From Lutibacter sp. HS1-25 (GTDB lineage: Bacteria > Bacteroidota > Bacteroidia > Flavobacteriales > Flavobacteriaceae), in the NCBI RefSeq assembly GCF_004121075.1, contig NZ_RHLN01000007.1, positions 1 to 64,000 of the forward strand: DNA of 64,000 nucleotides, written 5' to 3'. The first letter of the stretch is position 1. Each line of letters begins with the position of its first letter. The notes under the pieces are model-generated. The model worked only from the letters and a program-made list of their open reading frames with translations, did not search any database and was not told the origin of the DNA. This document shows, piece after piece, positions 15,059-24,750 of this stretch. The translations under genes and the position numbers were made by a program.

Positions 15059-18000
15059 CTATGTTAAACCAAATTGATAGGCTATAGCCGAACCTAAAAT
15101 GGTGTATGTAAGTTGTGCTTTTTCACCACCCGATAGTTGTCCCATATTTTCATAAGTTTTGAATTTGGCATTGGTTTCCTTGTAAAATTCTTCTGCTTTG
15201 TAGCTAAACCACAAACGGACGTCCATAACTTTTTTACGCCATTCTTCTTTGTCTAATTTTGAAATCAATGGTTCAATGTGATTATAAAAATGATTTTTCC
15301 TCCCATCAATGGAAGAATCAACTTCCCTGATGTTTGGAATGGCAGCGTGAAGTAGATTCCTAAATTCTTTTACTTCATCATTAATTTTGTTGGGTGCAAC
15401 CAGTTGAATATAAGTTTTGGGATTGTTTTTGAAATCAATATCTTTTAATGAATCATTCAGGTGTTTAATATTTTCTTTGATGGAATCTGACCAGTTTTCA
15501 AAAAACATTCTAAAATTACCCACCTTATTAGTAATAGTTTCTTGGAGATAGTCGTTGAATTTTTTCTCAAATTTTGGAAGATTATCTTTTTCTAATCTTT
15601 CCAATAACTTCTGATACTCATTAATAAATTCTAAATTTGTTGAATCGGGTAATGAATTTACATCAGAACGCCAATCTTTAAACTTGTTTGTAATTATTTC
15701 AGTAGGACGTTTAAAAGCATTGATTTTAATTTTCACTTCGTCTTCGTTCTTCTGTTTTTGTCCTTCAAGTTCTTCTGTTTCTTTTGCATTTTCGTCTTGA
15801 AATTTTTTGCGACTTGTTTCAAAGTATGCGTATTCCATACTTAGCAAATCTTGATTTTGTTTTTCAAATTCGGAAACATCGATATGCCCCAAAGGCTCGA
15901 AAACAGCTTTGTTGCTATTTACAGTTTTAGTGACGGAGTCAATTTCTGTTTGCTTTTTACCTTTCTCAATAACTTTATTCTCAATATCAACTTCTGAAAG
16001 TTGTTTTAAATTTGCCTGAACTTTTTCTAGCTGCTCTTGCAACTTTTTTACTCGGTCATTGGTTTTTTCTAAATCATCTTTCTGCTCTGTTTTTTCCTGT
16101 ATTTGGTTAGCGTAGGTTTGCCAGTCTATATCATCATATTTCTCATACTTTGAGAACAAATTATGGCATTCATCTTTAAATGTGCCTAAATTTTTTATCT
16201 CGGTATTTTTATTTGAAATAGCTTTCTTATTTTCGGTTTGTTGATTTTGTAGATTTGTTAATTCTTTCTTTAATACTGCAATTTTTTCTTTGTTATCCCA
16301 ACCTAAAACATAGTTTTCTTTTCTTGAAATATGTGGGCGGTCATCTTTTTCGTGCTTCCCTTTCCTGAATTTTATTAAACCGTTTTGAGTAATTGCCATT
16401 TCAGAATAGCGTTCAAACTCAGAAAGATTATCCACGCAAATGAATTGAAACTGTACTTCTAAATAGTTCTCAATCCATTCCTCATATTGTGTTTTTGGCT
16501 TTATTTCAATTTTGTTGATTAAAGATTTTTCGTTGACATTCTTGTAGCGTAAATTTTTGAGATAAGCTTGTTCTTCGAATTTATCATACCGGATTCTTCC
16601 TCGTAAATTGTTGCCGTTTACATACTCATTTACTTTTGAATAATACTTTGGTGGCACAATTAACCGTAAAGCAAAATTGTGAAGCACTTTTTCAATAGAA
16701 GATTCCCACGCCAATTCATCATCTTTTACTTTGATAAGTTCACCAATAAAAGGAATTTCTTCTTTACTCGCACCAATGTGATGAATGAGTTCATCTCGTA
16801 TTTCGGCTTCGCGACCTGCAATATTATTTTTGTTCTTTTGAAGCGTTTGAATGGTTTTTACTAAATCATTAGTTGATGTCTCAAAATCATCAGCTTGGTT
16901 TTTTAATGCACGAAGGTTTTCATTTTCATCATCAATTTTTAATTGAGTAGCTTGTTTTAATTCTTTTGCTTTTTCTCTATTTATCTTAAAAGTTTCTTCG
17001 CCTGGGTTGGTGCTCAATTCTATATTTTGAGCAATTTTGTTGTAATCGTCAAGTTTACTACTTCTTAATTCTCGACTTCGTTCAAGCTGCCGTATCTCTT
17101 TTTCTAAATCCTTGATTTTACTTCCAACTTCATCTTTTTCAATAGAAATAGAAATTCTTCTTTCGTCTTGTTTTAATGTTTCCTCTTTATTTCTTAACTC
17201 CTTTAATTCCTCATTCAGTAGTACTATTTCTGCTTTACATTTTTTAAGTTCCTTTTCTCCTAATTCAACACCTTTCATTGCAAACCAATAAACAGCCGTT
17301 TCTTTTGATTGCTCTAAATGCTTCAAATTCTCTTTAATTTTGTTCAGTTGAATTGCAATTTCATTGATAGGAGCAAGTTGTGCAATTTGCTCTTTGGCTT
17401 TTTCAATGTTGGTTTTTGCATCCATTAAAGTCAAAAAACTTTCTTTTAGTTGAATGAATTCCGTTTCGGCATCTTGCTCCTCCAACATATTAGTTCTGAT
17501 AAACTCGTCCAAGTCTTCCAAAACTTTCACACCTACTACCTGATTGAATAAGCTCAAAGCTTTCACAGAACGCATACCAAATAGGGTTGACATTCTTTCA
17601 GCATAAGCTGATGGTCCATCTATAAATTCTATTCTCTTTTTAGTACTGTTTGCATTGTAGTTTTTATCCAGCCTCCTTTTCCACAGTCCCTTCGCATCAA
17701 ACTGACCGAAATCTTTTTCTATTTCAAGCGGAAGGTGTGCAATTCCAAATTGTCTTCTCATCTCATTGTTTGAAAACCAGCGCACCTGGAAAATTGTAAT
17801 TTGTTTTTGGTCAGTGTTTTTAAAGTGAGCAAGAATTACTGAATAAGTGTTCGTATCGCGGAGTTTTTGTGTGGAAGTAGAGCTTTTCCCTTCTTCCTGT
17901 ATATTTCCGTAATGTCCCAACACGTATGTTTCTTCAGTTCGGTCACCTTTTTTCTCAACACCCGATGACTGATTATAAAAGCGGTCTCTTTTGGCAGGAA

Positions 18001-18187
18001 CTATCAATGTAAGTAACGCATCAATATAAGTGCTTTTACCTGATGCATTAGCACCGGTCAATAATGAATTATTTCCTTGAGGATTTATTCTGAACACTTT
18101 TTTATCAAATGTTCCCCAATTAAAAACTTCCATATATTGAAGTCTGAAACCCGCTGTGTCAGAACTTGTACTAAACAGACTCAACAT
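15059..18187 (-). CDS. jetC: Wadjet protein JetC (SMC-like ATPase), interrupted by in-frame TAG
   Basis: 1042 residues before the stop. Walker A GANASGKS at 45-52, head-domain features to about 230, long coiled-coil arms with a hinge around 480-580, and ABC signature LSGGEKAQLTYTILG near the end. The frame then hits TAG at 15059-15061, and two codons later goes on with the Walker B segment in the same phase; joined length would be 1132 aa, normal for JetC. Overlaps jetB by 17 nt. JetC is the loop-extruding motor of the anti-plasmid complex; a protein cut here lacks the catalytic Walker B Glu and should be inactive. Confidence 0.85.
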   Translation of the reverse strand: MLSLFSTSSDTAGFRLQYMEVFNWGTFDKKVFRINPQGNNSLLTGANASGKSTYIDALLTLIVPAKRDRFYNQSSGVEKKGDRTEETYVLGHYGNIQEEGKSSTSTQKLRDTNTYSVILAHFKNTDQKQITIFQVRWFSNNEMRRQFGIAHLPLEIEKDFGQFDAKGLWKRRLDKNYNANSTKKRIEFIDGPSAYAERMSTLFGMRSVKALSLFNQVVGVKVLEDLDEFIRTNMLEEQDAETEFIQLKESFLTLMDAKTNIEKAKEQIAQLAPINEIAIQLNKIKENLKHLEQSKETAVYWFAMKGVELGEKELKKCKAEIVLLNEELKELRNKEETLKQDERRISISIEKDEVGSKIKDLEKEIRQLERSRELRSSKLDDYNKIAQNIELSTNPGEETFKINREKAKELKQATQLKIDDENENLRALKNQADDFETSTNDLVKTIQTLQKNKNNIAGREAEIRDELIHHIGASKEEIPFIGELIKVKDDELAWESSIEKVLHNFALRLIVPPKYYSKVNEYVNGNNLRGRIRYDKFEEQAYLKNLRYKNVNEKSLINKIEIKPKTQYEEWIENYLEVQFQFICVDNLSEFERYSEMAITQNGLIKFRKGKHEKDDRPHISRKENYVLGWDNKEKIAVLKKELTNLQNQQTENKKAISNKNTEIKNLGTFKDECHNLFSKYEKYDDIDWQTYANQIQEKTEQKDDLEKTNDRVKKLQEQLEKVQANLKQLSEVDIENKVIEKGKKQTEIDSVTKTVNSNKAVFEPLGHIDVSEFEKQNQDLLSMEYAYFETSRKKFQDENAKETEELEGQKQKNEDEVKIKINAFKRPTEIITNKFKDWRSDVNSLPDSTNLEFINEYQKLLERLEKDNLPKFEKKFNDYLQETITNKVGNFRMFFENWSDSIKENIKHLNDSLKDIDFKNNPKTYIQLVAPNKINDEVKEFRNLLHAAIPNIREVDSSIDGRKNHFYNHIEPLISKLDKEEWRKKVMDVRLWFSYKAEEFYKETNAKFKTYENMGQLSGGEKAQLTYTILGSAIAYQFGLT

Positions 18188-18749
18188 ATTCCTGCAATTT
18201 TGTTTTAAAATCCTGTAATATATCCAGTGTTATTTTTTCTTTGATAATGCGATGTATTTGATATTTCGTTTCATTTTCTTTTTTGCTTATTTCTTTCAAA
18301 TAGCCTAGTTCTACAGCCTTTTTAATGTAGCTATCCAAATCTTTTTGAAATTTCAACTTATTGTAGCCCTGTTGAAGAAAGAGTTCCAATTCATCTTTAA
18401 TTTCGGAATCGGTTATAAATTTTTCTGTAGCCAACTGTGTTGGATTACTATCAAATTCCTCTAAACTTTGTCTTAAAACCATAAGCACGATTGATGTTTC
18501 AAATCCGATTTGTCGTCTTGTTACCAAACCAAGTGTTTTTCCCTCACCGTCTTCAAATTGTTTTACAAAGGCAAAACCATCATCTTTTTTTAAAATGAGT
18601 TCTAAACCAACTTGGCTTATGTATTCCTGAATTTCATTTTGATAAAAGACTATATCTTCCCACACGTTTGAGTTACGCTCAACAACTCCTTTGAGCAATT
18701 TTACTATTGCCTTGCTGTATGGATTTATATTTTGTTCTAAATTACTCAT
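18171..18749 (-). CDS. jetB: Wadjet protein JetB (DUF4194, kite-like subunit)
   Basis: 192 aa, mostly helical winged-helix protein (YSKAIVKLLKGVVERNSNVW..., GLVTRRQIGFETSIVLMVLR) matching the MukE-like JetB family in size and place. Bridges JetA and the SMC subunit. Translationally coupled on both sides: ATGA overlap with jetA, 17-nt overlap with jetC. Confidence 0.85.
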   Translation of the reverse strand: MSNLEQNINPYSKAIVKLLKGVVERNSNVWEDIVFYQNEIQEYISQVGLELILKKDDGFAFVKQFEDGEGKTLGLVTRRQIGFETSIVLMVLRQSLEEFDSNPTQLATEKFITDSEIKDELELFLQQGYNKLKFQKDLDSYIKKAVELGYLKEISKKENETKYQIHRIIKEKITLDILQDFKTKLQEYVESV

Positions 18750-20212
18750 TTGGTCAATATGATTTCGGGTATTTTAATCTGCTTTTTATTTTCTACATCA
18801 AACACTATATTCTGGGTTTTTTCGAGATTGATAGAATGTTTAAATTCTTTTACAATACCAATGTATCCAAATAGTTCAGGTAAACCTTTTTCAAGTCCTC
18901 CATGATTTTCAACCACATCAAAAAGCGTTGTTTGAGATTTTTCTTTTAGAATATCTTTTATCCTTTTTCTAAGCATTTCTTTGTCAATGTTTGATTGAGA
19001 AAATAGCTTACTCAAATGATTGGAAGAAGTGATATCTTCGTTTGCAACTTGCGGTTTCTCTTTGTAAGTGATTTCTTCTTTTTGTTCAAAAGTGAGTTTT
19101 CTTTCGAACAAAATGTTGGTTTCGATATCAGTTTCCAACTCAAACGAAATGTTAGGCTTTTTCCTTATTTTAGCTTTGCCAATTTCTACAAGGTGTTTCT
19201 TTATTTCCTGAATTATTCTTTTAGTTGCTTCTGATTTTGAGCTTTCACTCTCACGAATAATACGGCTCAATTTTTCAGCCATTTTATCGTTGGCTTTATA
19301 TACTTTTTGCCCTGAACTATGAAGGTGCTTTTTCATTCCTTTTAGGAACGGGTCGTTTACAGGAATTGATTTTTCCTCTAATGTTTTGTACAACTCTTTA
19401 GTAAGACTTTCCCATCTGTTTTGCAATTCAGGATTTAAAATGAACGACCAAAAAGCGTAAAAACTTTTACCTTGTTGACTTTCTTTCAAGGCTTTAAGTG
19501 CATCAAAAGTAAATTCCAGTATATCGCTTTTTGTTAAACTCCCGTCAGCGTGTTTTTGATAAATGCCCTTGGTTATTTCTTTGAAATTATCTTCAACTTC
19601 TTTAAAGTCCGATAATAATTCTTTAGCCGATTGATTGAGTTGGTTGAAACGTGGAACGATTTCAAATTCTTCGAACACTTTTACATCTTCGCCAATTTTT
19701 ATTCGTTGAATTTGTTGTTCAATTTCTAATTTCTTTTCATTCAATAACTCAATCCGTTTTTCAGCATCTTCATTGGTAAATTCTACAAGCTCTTTTAGCT
19801 GATTTAAAATGTTATTGAACTTTGATTCTGTACCAACAAATTCTTCCTTTTTCAAACTTGACAACCAATCGATAGTTTTACTTGAATTATTAGAAAGTTC
19901 ATAGAAAACTTCACCTTGCTCATCAGGATAATTGGTTAAGAAACCTTTGTTTGTCCAATTTAGAATGTACTTTTTAGCTTTTTCTTCATAAGTATCAAAG
20001 GCACTTATTTCGCTGTCTTCATCATTTTCAACTTGCTTGTATTCTAAGAAATCGGCTAATTGATTATGGATATTTTCAGAAGAAATTGAGCTTTGTTCGC
20101 TTGAAAATGTACTTATCAAAAACTCAATAATTATTTCTCTGTTTTTTAAACGCAGCAATTCAACACTTGGTGATGTGTTCAGTATTTCTAATATTTTGGA
20201 ACTTTCTGTCAT
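18746..20212 (-). CDS. jetA: Wadjet protein JetA (DUF3375, kleisin-like subunit)
   Basis: 488 aa. N-terminal winged-helix region (NREIIIEFLISTFSSEQS..., FLEYKQVEN), central helical/coiled-coil part, C-terminal strand-rich end, as in the MukF-like JetA of type I Wadjet. First gene of jetABCD. The region upstream (20213-20456) contains TTGGCAAAATTC and a family-1 junction repeat rather than a clear promoter. Confidence 0.85.
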   Translation of the reverse strand: MTESSKILEILNTSPSVELLRLKNREIIIEFLISTFSSEQSSISSENIHNQLADFLEYKQVENDEDSEISAFDTYEEKAKKYILNWTNKGFLTNYPDEQGEVFYELSNNSSKTIDWLSSLKKEEFVGTESKFNNILNQLKELVEFTNEDAEKRIELLNEKKLEIEQQIQRIKIGEDVKVFEEFEIVPRFNQLNQSAKELLSDFKEVEDNFKEITKGIYQKHADGSLTKSDILEFTFDALKALKESQQGKSFYAFWSFILNPELQNRWESLTKELYKTLEEKSIPVNDPFLKGMKKHLHSSGQKVYKANDKMAEKLSRIIRESESSKSEATKRIIQEIKKHLVEIGKAKIRKKPNISFELETDIETNILFERKLTFEQKEEITYKEKPQVANEDITSSNHLSKLFSQSNIDKEMLRKRIKDILKEKSQTTLFDVVENHGGLEKGLPELFGYIGIVKEFKHSINLEKTQNIVFDVENKKQIKIPEIILTK

Positions 20213-20335
20213 TCAATTTTATTCAGTTTAGCGTTGGCAAAATTCAAGCTCTTTTGGTTTTTCTGTTTTGGCTTTGAGTGTCGGCAAAACCAAATGTGCT
20301 TGAATGTGCGGTCGGCTCTTACACAATGGGGCACA

Positions 20336-20451
20336 ACGGGCTTTTATAAGATTTGTGCGTTTTAAAAATACGATAATTTTCAGCCGTAGCAAATTGTTTA
20401 TTTAATATTTTAAATTTTCTATTAGTTTAAATTTTATGGGGTGTTGGTTGC
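20336..20451 (-). repeat. attC-like intergenic repeat, family 1, diverged copy
   Basis: AAGATTTGTGCG, then CAGCCGTAGCAAATT and TTAGTTTAAATTTTATGGGGTG, with outer GCACAAC (20341) and GTTGGTTGC (20443-20451). Same order of blocks as 11891-12021 and 23814-23945 but diverged in the middle. Lies between the small exported protein and the Wadjet operon. Confidence 0.4.
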
Positions 20452-20456
20452 AGTTT

Positions 20457-20969
20457 TTAATCGGTAAGTGATTTTGAAATCATTAAATAATCATCCCTCA
20501 AATTATCTTTATACTCTAGCAAAGTCCAACATAATATTTTATAAAAATGCTCTTTTGTTTCTACTGTAGTTATTAGCATATATAAACTACCATCTTCTGT
20601 ACTCCAACTCAATTCAACCTGAGCATGTTTATTTTCATTAGATTCAAACTCTGTTATTTCGGAGATTGTTCTATTTTCTGTTTCCAGTTGATAATCTTTA
20701 GTGAAATTTTCAAGAAATTCCTTAGGATTTTGAAAAATTATACTTAAAGAATTTAACTCATCCTTAGAGTCTTCAATTACAATTACATAAGCTTCTTTTA
20801 CTGTATTGTTATATTGTAATGTTGCGACATCATTCAAATCATACGTTTTAACCATATAATTTGGGATTTCCAAACTGAAACAATTTCCAGCATTTTTTGT
20901 TGAAAAATTTTGAGAAAAGGAATTAGTCGTAAATGTTATTAAAAAAAGAATAATGTAAATTTTTTTCAT
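20457..20969 (-). CDS. Hypothetical exported protein
   Basis: 170 aa. Sec signal peptide MKKIYIILFLITFTTNSFSQ, mature part about 150 residues of alternating strands (FSLEIPNYMVKTYDLNDVA, HAQVELSWSTEDGSLYMLIT). Pattern like Bacteroidota periplasmic proteins of the PsbP/DcrB-like shape (one compact alpha/beta domain), but this is by eye only. Lies alone between junction repeats. Confidence 0.6.
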   Translation of the reverse strand: MKKIYIILFLITFTTNSFSQNFSTKNAGNCFSLEIPNYMVKTYDLNDVATLQYNNTVKEAYVIVIEDSKDELNSLSIIFQNPKEFLENFTKDYQLETENRTISEITEFESNENKHAQVELSWSTEDGSLYMLITTVETKEHFYKILCWTLLEYKDNLRDDYLMISKSLTD

Positions 20970-21028
20970 ATTATTTGGATTCTTGTTAAATATATTATTT
21001 GTTTGTTCTTGTTCATTTTTATTGCGTG

Positions 21029-21676
21029 TTAGCAGCTGGCATTCTTCTTCTTTCTTATTAATACTATCAGAAGAATTATATTGGTCAACATAAAAAATCC
21101 AAGTAAAATATCTTTAATCTCAAATGCATTCTTGCTATCATTATCTTTTCCTTTAATGGCTTGATGATGATTTTTCTTTGTGATTTTTTTTAGTTTTTCA
21201 TAATCATTGAACCAAATTGCAATACCTTCAGTTCTCTTTTCTAATTTCTGCAATTGATATTTCAAAGTATTAATTGGCTCATCATTTTCAGAAAATTCTG
21301 GTGGCGGAGGTGGTATAATTCCCTCGGCTCTTTGTAATGCCATAGAACGCAAACATCCATTTAATTCGATTGTTGTATCGTTTAGTTTTTCAGCGTAAAC
21401 AATCCAAATCCCTTTGACAGTAGGAAATATAGAACAGTTAGAAAATGCTTTCCCCCAAATAGTATCTCTTTTGTAATCTCCTTTAAATAATTCAAAGATT
21501 GAAAAACTAAAAGTGTTATTCTCAAAATCACTTTTTATAAGTTCACCAGTAAAAACCATGTCAGAATTTCTTAATCCAACAATGACCGCACTGTCTCTTT
21601 TTATTTCTTTACAATCACAAGCAAATGAGCTTGTATGTATTATCACTATCAGTATAAGTATTGCAATTTGTTTCAT
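21029..21676 (-). CDS. Hypothetical membrane-anchored protein with NTR/TIMP-like domain
   Basis: 215 aa from MKQIAILIL; the longer TTG start overlaps the core GCTGCCAAC at 21687-21695 and is unlikely. Signal peptide ending SSFACDCKE, so the mature protein starts with C-x-C, as netrin/TIMP-like domains do; further Cys in SNCSIFP and LNGCL. Central beta segment DMVFTGELIKSDFENNTFSF, GIIPPPPPEF linker, coil, then a C-terminal transmembrane helix (ILLGFFMLTNIILLIVLI) with KKK. Function unknown. The stop codon is inside the junction core GTTAGCAGC (21028-21036). Confidence 0.6.
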   Translation of the reverse strand: MKQIAILILIVIIHTSSFACDCKEIKRDSAVIVGLRNSDMVFTGELIKSDFENNTFSFSIFELFKGDYKRDTIWGKAFSNCSIFPTVKGIWIVYAEKLNDTTIELNGCLRSMALQRAEGIIPPPPPEFSENDEPINTLKYQLQKLEKRTEGIAIWFNDYEKLKKITKKNHHQAIKGKDNDSKNAFEIKDILLGFFMLTNIILLIVLIRKKKNASC

Positions 21677-21826
21677 TCTTTTGCTTGCTGCCAACGAGTT
21701 TGTATATGGAAAGTCGCAGGTTTATTTGTTGCTATTTTCGTTTAAACTACAAAGTAGCAGAAAAGTACAAATTAAAAAAACTTGTACTTATTCTGCTATT
21801 TTTTATTTACGTGGTTGTGGTTTGTA

Positions 21827-22210
21827 TTATTCTATTTCAAATCTGGATTCTACGTGAATATATTCATTCTTGTTAACCAAAAAGACAACATATTTCTCAA
21901 AATACTCATATAATCTGAAATCATTAAGCTTTCTATGATTTTTTTTTCTGTAAAATTCTGAATTATGTATGAATTTTTTCAAACATTTTACCTTTTTGGA
22001 TTTTAAATTATAAGTTGTTTCTTTTCTTTCAAAATAAAACGTTCCGTCAGAATTACTATCAGCAAGTAAGAAATCATCTGAACCATCCTTTGCGCCCAAT
22101 ATATAATTCCTGTCAAATTTAAAAAAGAGTGTGTCTTTATCTATTGATTGAGCTTTGGAATTAAATGACAATAGAATTATTACAAAAGTTAAATAAAATA
22201 TATTTTTCAT
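21827..22210 (-). CDS. Hypothetical exported protein
   Basis: About 127 aa from MKNIFYLTF, which gives a clean signal peptide (ILLSFNSKAQS); the upstream start at 22228 would overlap the preceding gene. Lys/Phe-rich mature part with YFERKETTYNLKSKKVKCL. No known domain. Starts 3 nt after the stop of the metalloprotease-like lipoprotein gene, so likely the same operon. Confidence 0.55.
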   Translation of the reverse strand: MKNIFYLTFVIILLSFNSKAQSIDKDTLFFKFDRNYILGAKDGSDDFLLADSNSDGTFYFERKETTYNLKSKKVKCLKKFIHNSEFYRKKNHRKLNDFRLYEYFEKYVVFLVNKNEYIHVESRFEIE

Positions 22211-22212
22211 GA

Positions 22213-23727
22213 TTAATTGTTTGGACAATTTGGTGTAATAGTAGGGTAATGAAATTCTAAACTGTTTTTTAATTCTTCTTTTTTGCTGTCAGATAAGTCA
22301 GTATAAGCTTTTACTCCTTGGTCTTTTAAGCCTTGCCACGCCAATGCTTCATAGAAACTATTAGGTAACGGATTAGTGCCATTATTGGTAAGCCAGTTAT
22401 AATCACCTACTAAAGCGTTTTCATGAAAATTCTTTAATGCATTTGTCATTTCTCCGACATATAAATCTGCCATAGTTTCATGTTGAAAAGAAGCTTCAAA
22501 ATTATCTGATTCAAATTTTTCATATGTTGTTCTAAAGTCTAATTCATCATTTGTCGGATTTTCTGTTAATAACTTTCTATACATATCAGCATGAATATAT
22601 TCGTGTAAGATTGTTCTTGCAACTTCAAGTGCTTTATTAGTTTCCATCTGATATGAATTGATTTGAATAGTTATTACATTATCTATTGGAGACTTTGTAA
22701 GCCCGTTAACTTCATCGCCATTTTTATTATAGACTCTTGCCTGAGATTCAATTTTAATGTCAAATTCAGATTTCCCATCAAATTTATTCAATATGTTTTT
22801 TATATATGAATTTCCTGTTTCGTCAAGTAGGTCGTTAATACACCCTTCTTTTCCAGTAAGATTTGTATCAATAATTTGGTCAGGTTCAAGAGGAAGCGGT
22901 TCACTATCTTTTGGGTTACCGTTTCCGCTACTGCCACCTCCTCCATAATTAGAATAAACACCATAAGTTTCAGGGTTATAGTCGCTACCAGAAGAACAAC
23001 CAACTAAACTTATTTCTTCAAAATGGCCATCTTCATACCACCAACCCCACCAAACACAAGTTACTTCCATTGGAGCTAACTTAGACAAATATTGTTGTTT
23101 TTTTGTTTTTTTTGCAGTATCCTTAAATTCTTTAAGATTATTGTTAGCATCTATTATTGCTATTTTTCCTTTGAAAGAATTATGGATGTGAAAATAATTA
23201 ACACTTGAAAATAACTTTTCAAGAGTTTTACTATTATCAAGATAGAAATTAGTAAGATAACTACTGAAAGGTTTTTCACTATTATTTGATGGTAAAAATA
23301 AAAGTCGACTAAATGTTTTTTCTTTTTTAAGATAATTTTTTCCTTTCTTTTTTTGCAAAGGAATTAGATTAAAATCTTTTTTAAAATATATAGGCACTTC
23401 AACAGCATAAGTGTTGTTATTGAAAGTAACAAAGGCATTGTTCCAATCAATTTCTTCTAAATGTTCAAGAGCAGTAAAATTATTTTCGTTAGGATTTTGT
23501 TTGAACCAATTTTTAGCAGCTTCTATAACAGCTTGGTTATTTTTAAGTTTGTTTTTTTTAAGAAGTGTTTGTTCAAAATCATTTATTTGTTCTTCTGCGG
23601 TTTGTTCCTCAAGTATTTGTTCCTCATTTTGACAACTTGATAAAAAGATTAGAGTACAAAAAAAGACTAAACCTAATTTCAAACAATTTTTAAATGTTTT
23701 CTTTCTCATAATTTTCAAATTTTTCAT
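22213..23727 (-). CDS. Lipoprotein with HExxH zinc-protease-like motif
   Basis: 504 aa from MKNLKIMRKK (earlier in-frame start at 23817 would hide the signal peptide). Lipobox FLSSC after a hydrophobic stretch, then an acidic Glu-rich stalk (QNEEQILEEQTAEEQI), a Tyr/Gly/Ser-rich linker around GGGGSSGNGNP, and a C-terminal domain with TILHEYIHADMYRK: H-E-x-x-H is the zinc ligand pair of metallopeptidases, with ETMADLYV further on as the possible third ligand region. Probably a surface or outer-membrane-anchored zincin. Substrate unknown. Confidence 0.55.
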   Translation of the reverse strand: MKNLKIMRKKTFKNCLKLGLVFFCTLIFLSSCQNEEQILEEQTAEEQINDFEQTLLKKNKLKNNQAVIEAAKNWFKQNPNENNFTALEHLEEIDWNNAFVTFNNNTYAVEVPIYFKKDFNLIPLQKKKGKNYLKKEKTFSRLLFLPSNNSEKPFSSYLTNFYLDNSKTLEKLFSSVNYFHIHNSFKGKIAIIDANNNLKEFKDTAKKTKKQQYLSKLAPMEVTCVWWGWWYEDGHFEEISLVGCSSGSDYNPETYGVYSNYGGGGSSGNGNPKDSEPLPLEPDQIIDTNLTGKEGCINDLLDETGNSYIKNILNKFDGKSEFDIKIESQARVYNKNGDEVNGLTKSPIDNVITIQINSYQMETNKALEVARTILHEYIHADMYRKLLTENPTNDELDFRTTYEKFESDNFEASFQHETMADLYVGEMTNALKNFHENALVGDYNWLTNNGTNPLPNSFYEALAWQGLKDQGVKAYTDLSDSKKEELKNSLEFHYPTITPNCPNN

Positions 23728-23813
23728 AGTGTTTAAATTTATTGATTCATAATTAATTTTCAAAATTTTAGACAAGTTGCAATTTTTCTTGTGAATTTCT
23801 ATCGTAATATAAA

Positions 23814-23945
23814 CCACAACGTGATTTTATATGATTTGTGCGACTGGAAAATCGGAGATTTTTCGGTTGTAGCAAATCGTTAGTTGAATGTTTGTCGTTT
23901 GTATTAGTTCAAATGTAAGCATAAATTATATGAGGTGTTAGGCAC
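23814..23945 (-). repeat. attC-like intergenic repeat, family 1, copy 2
   Basis: On the minus strand begins GTGCCTAAC (core GCCTAAC fits RYYYAAC) and ends GTTGTGG about 130 nt later. The middle folds into a 20-bp imperfect hairpin around GGA (GATTTGTGCGACTGG.../...CGGTTGTAGCAAATC), with bulges and G-U pairs. Position after the stop of gene 23949 and length fit an attC site. Confidence 0.5.
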
Positions 23946-23948
23946 AGT

Positions 23949-24725
23949 TTAGTCATATGTTTCTCTTTTTATAGACCAATCTGCATTTTCATTAATGCTT
24001 TGATATGAAAAATTGGTTTTCTCAAATTCGGTCAGAATTGGTTTGAAAAGGTTTTTATATAACTGATATGTCTGAAGAAATTTTCCTCTTACTTTTGAAT
24101 TTGAATGATTTATTGAATTTAAATAAATATTTTTTAAATAATTCAGTTCAAATTTTATCGCCCAATATTCATCTGTTCCATCTATTGTCAATAAATCCTC
24201 AGAAGGTAAAATGCCTAGAGTATTTTCACTTAATCTTTCAAAACATTGTAATACTGAAACAAAATTTAAGTCATTATCGTAATTAGTAGTTGGATATATT
24301 CGATTGAAATTTAATATTCTTTTATCTATGAATAAACCTATTCCGTTTACTTCTTTTTCTTTATTGTAACAATTAATCAACGCATCTCCAAAATAACATT
24401 CAACGTTCTTAAGATTATAATGTTTAAATTTATCATAAGTCAAGATGGCTCTAAAATAGATGTCTTTATCTGCTAAATGATATGTTAAATCTTGTATAAA
24501 TTCAATAGCATACATCACAAAATATTGATTTTCTTTAGTGTTTGTAGGCTCTGATTTATTGTAAACAAGTATTGTGTCTGAAAAAACTATTGTTTTAAAT
24601 GCATTGTGTGAATGTACATTAAGTGAATCAATTATGTTATAAATCATTTCTACTTTATCGGAATTACTACTGACTAAATCAGCAAATCCAAGAATATCAA
24701 TATACAATAAATATTTATTTTTCAT
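23949..24725 (-). CDS. Hypothetical protein with class III cyclase-like pattern
   Basis: 258 aa, no signal peptide. YLLYIDILGFADLV near the N-terminus, then IVFSDTILVYN and DIYFRAILTYDKFKH recall the D-x-x-GF, SD and R-G strands of nucleotide cyclase domains, but essential metal and base-binding residues cannot be confirmed. Framed exactly by GTTAGGCAC (23937-23945) and GTGCCTAAC (24751-24759), an inverted pair that makes it look like a single-gene cassette. Confidence 0.45.
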   Translation of the reverse strand: MKNKYLLYIDILGFADLVSSNSDKVEMIYNIIDSLNVHSHNAFKTIVFSDTILVYNKSEPTNTKENQYFVMYAIEFIQDLTYHLADKDIYFRAILTYDKFKHYNLKNVECYFGDALINCYNKEKEVNGIGLFIDKRILNFNRIYPTTNYDNDLNFVSVLQCFERLSENTLGILPSEDLLTIDGTDEYWAIKFELNYLKNIYLNSINHSNSKVRGKFLQTYQLYKNLFKPILTEFEKTNFSYQSINENADWSIKRETYD

Positions 24726-24750
24726 AGTTGTTCCAATTTCGAATTTAATT

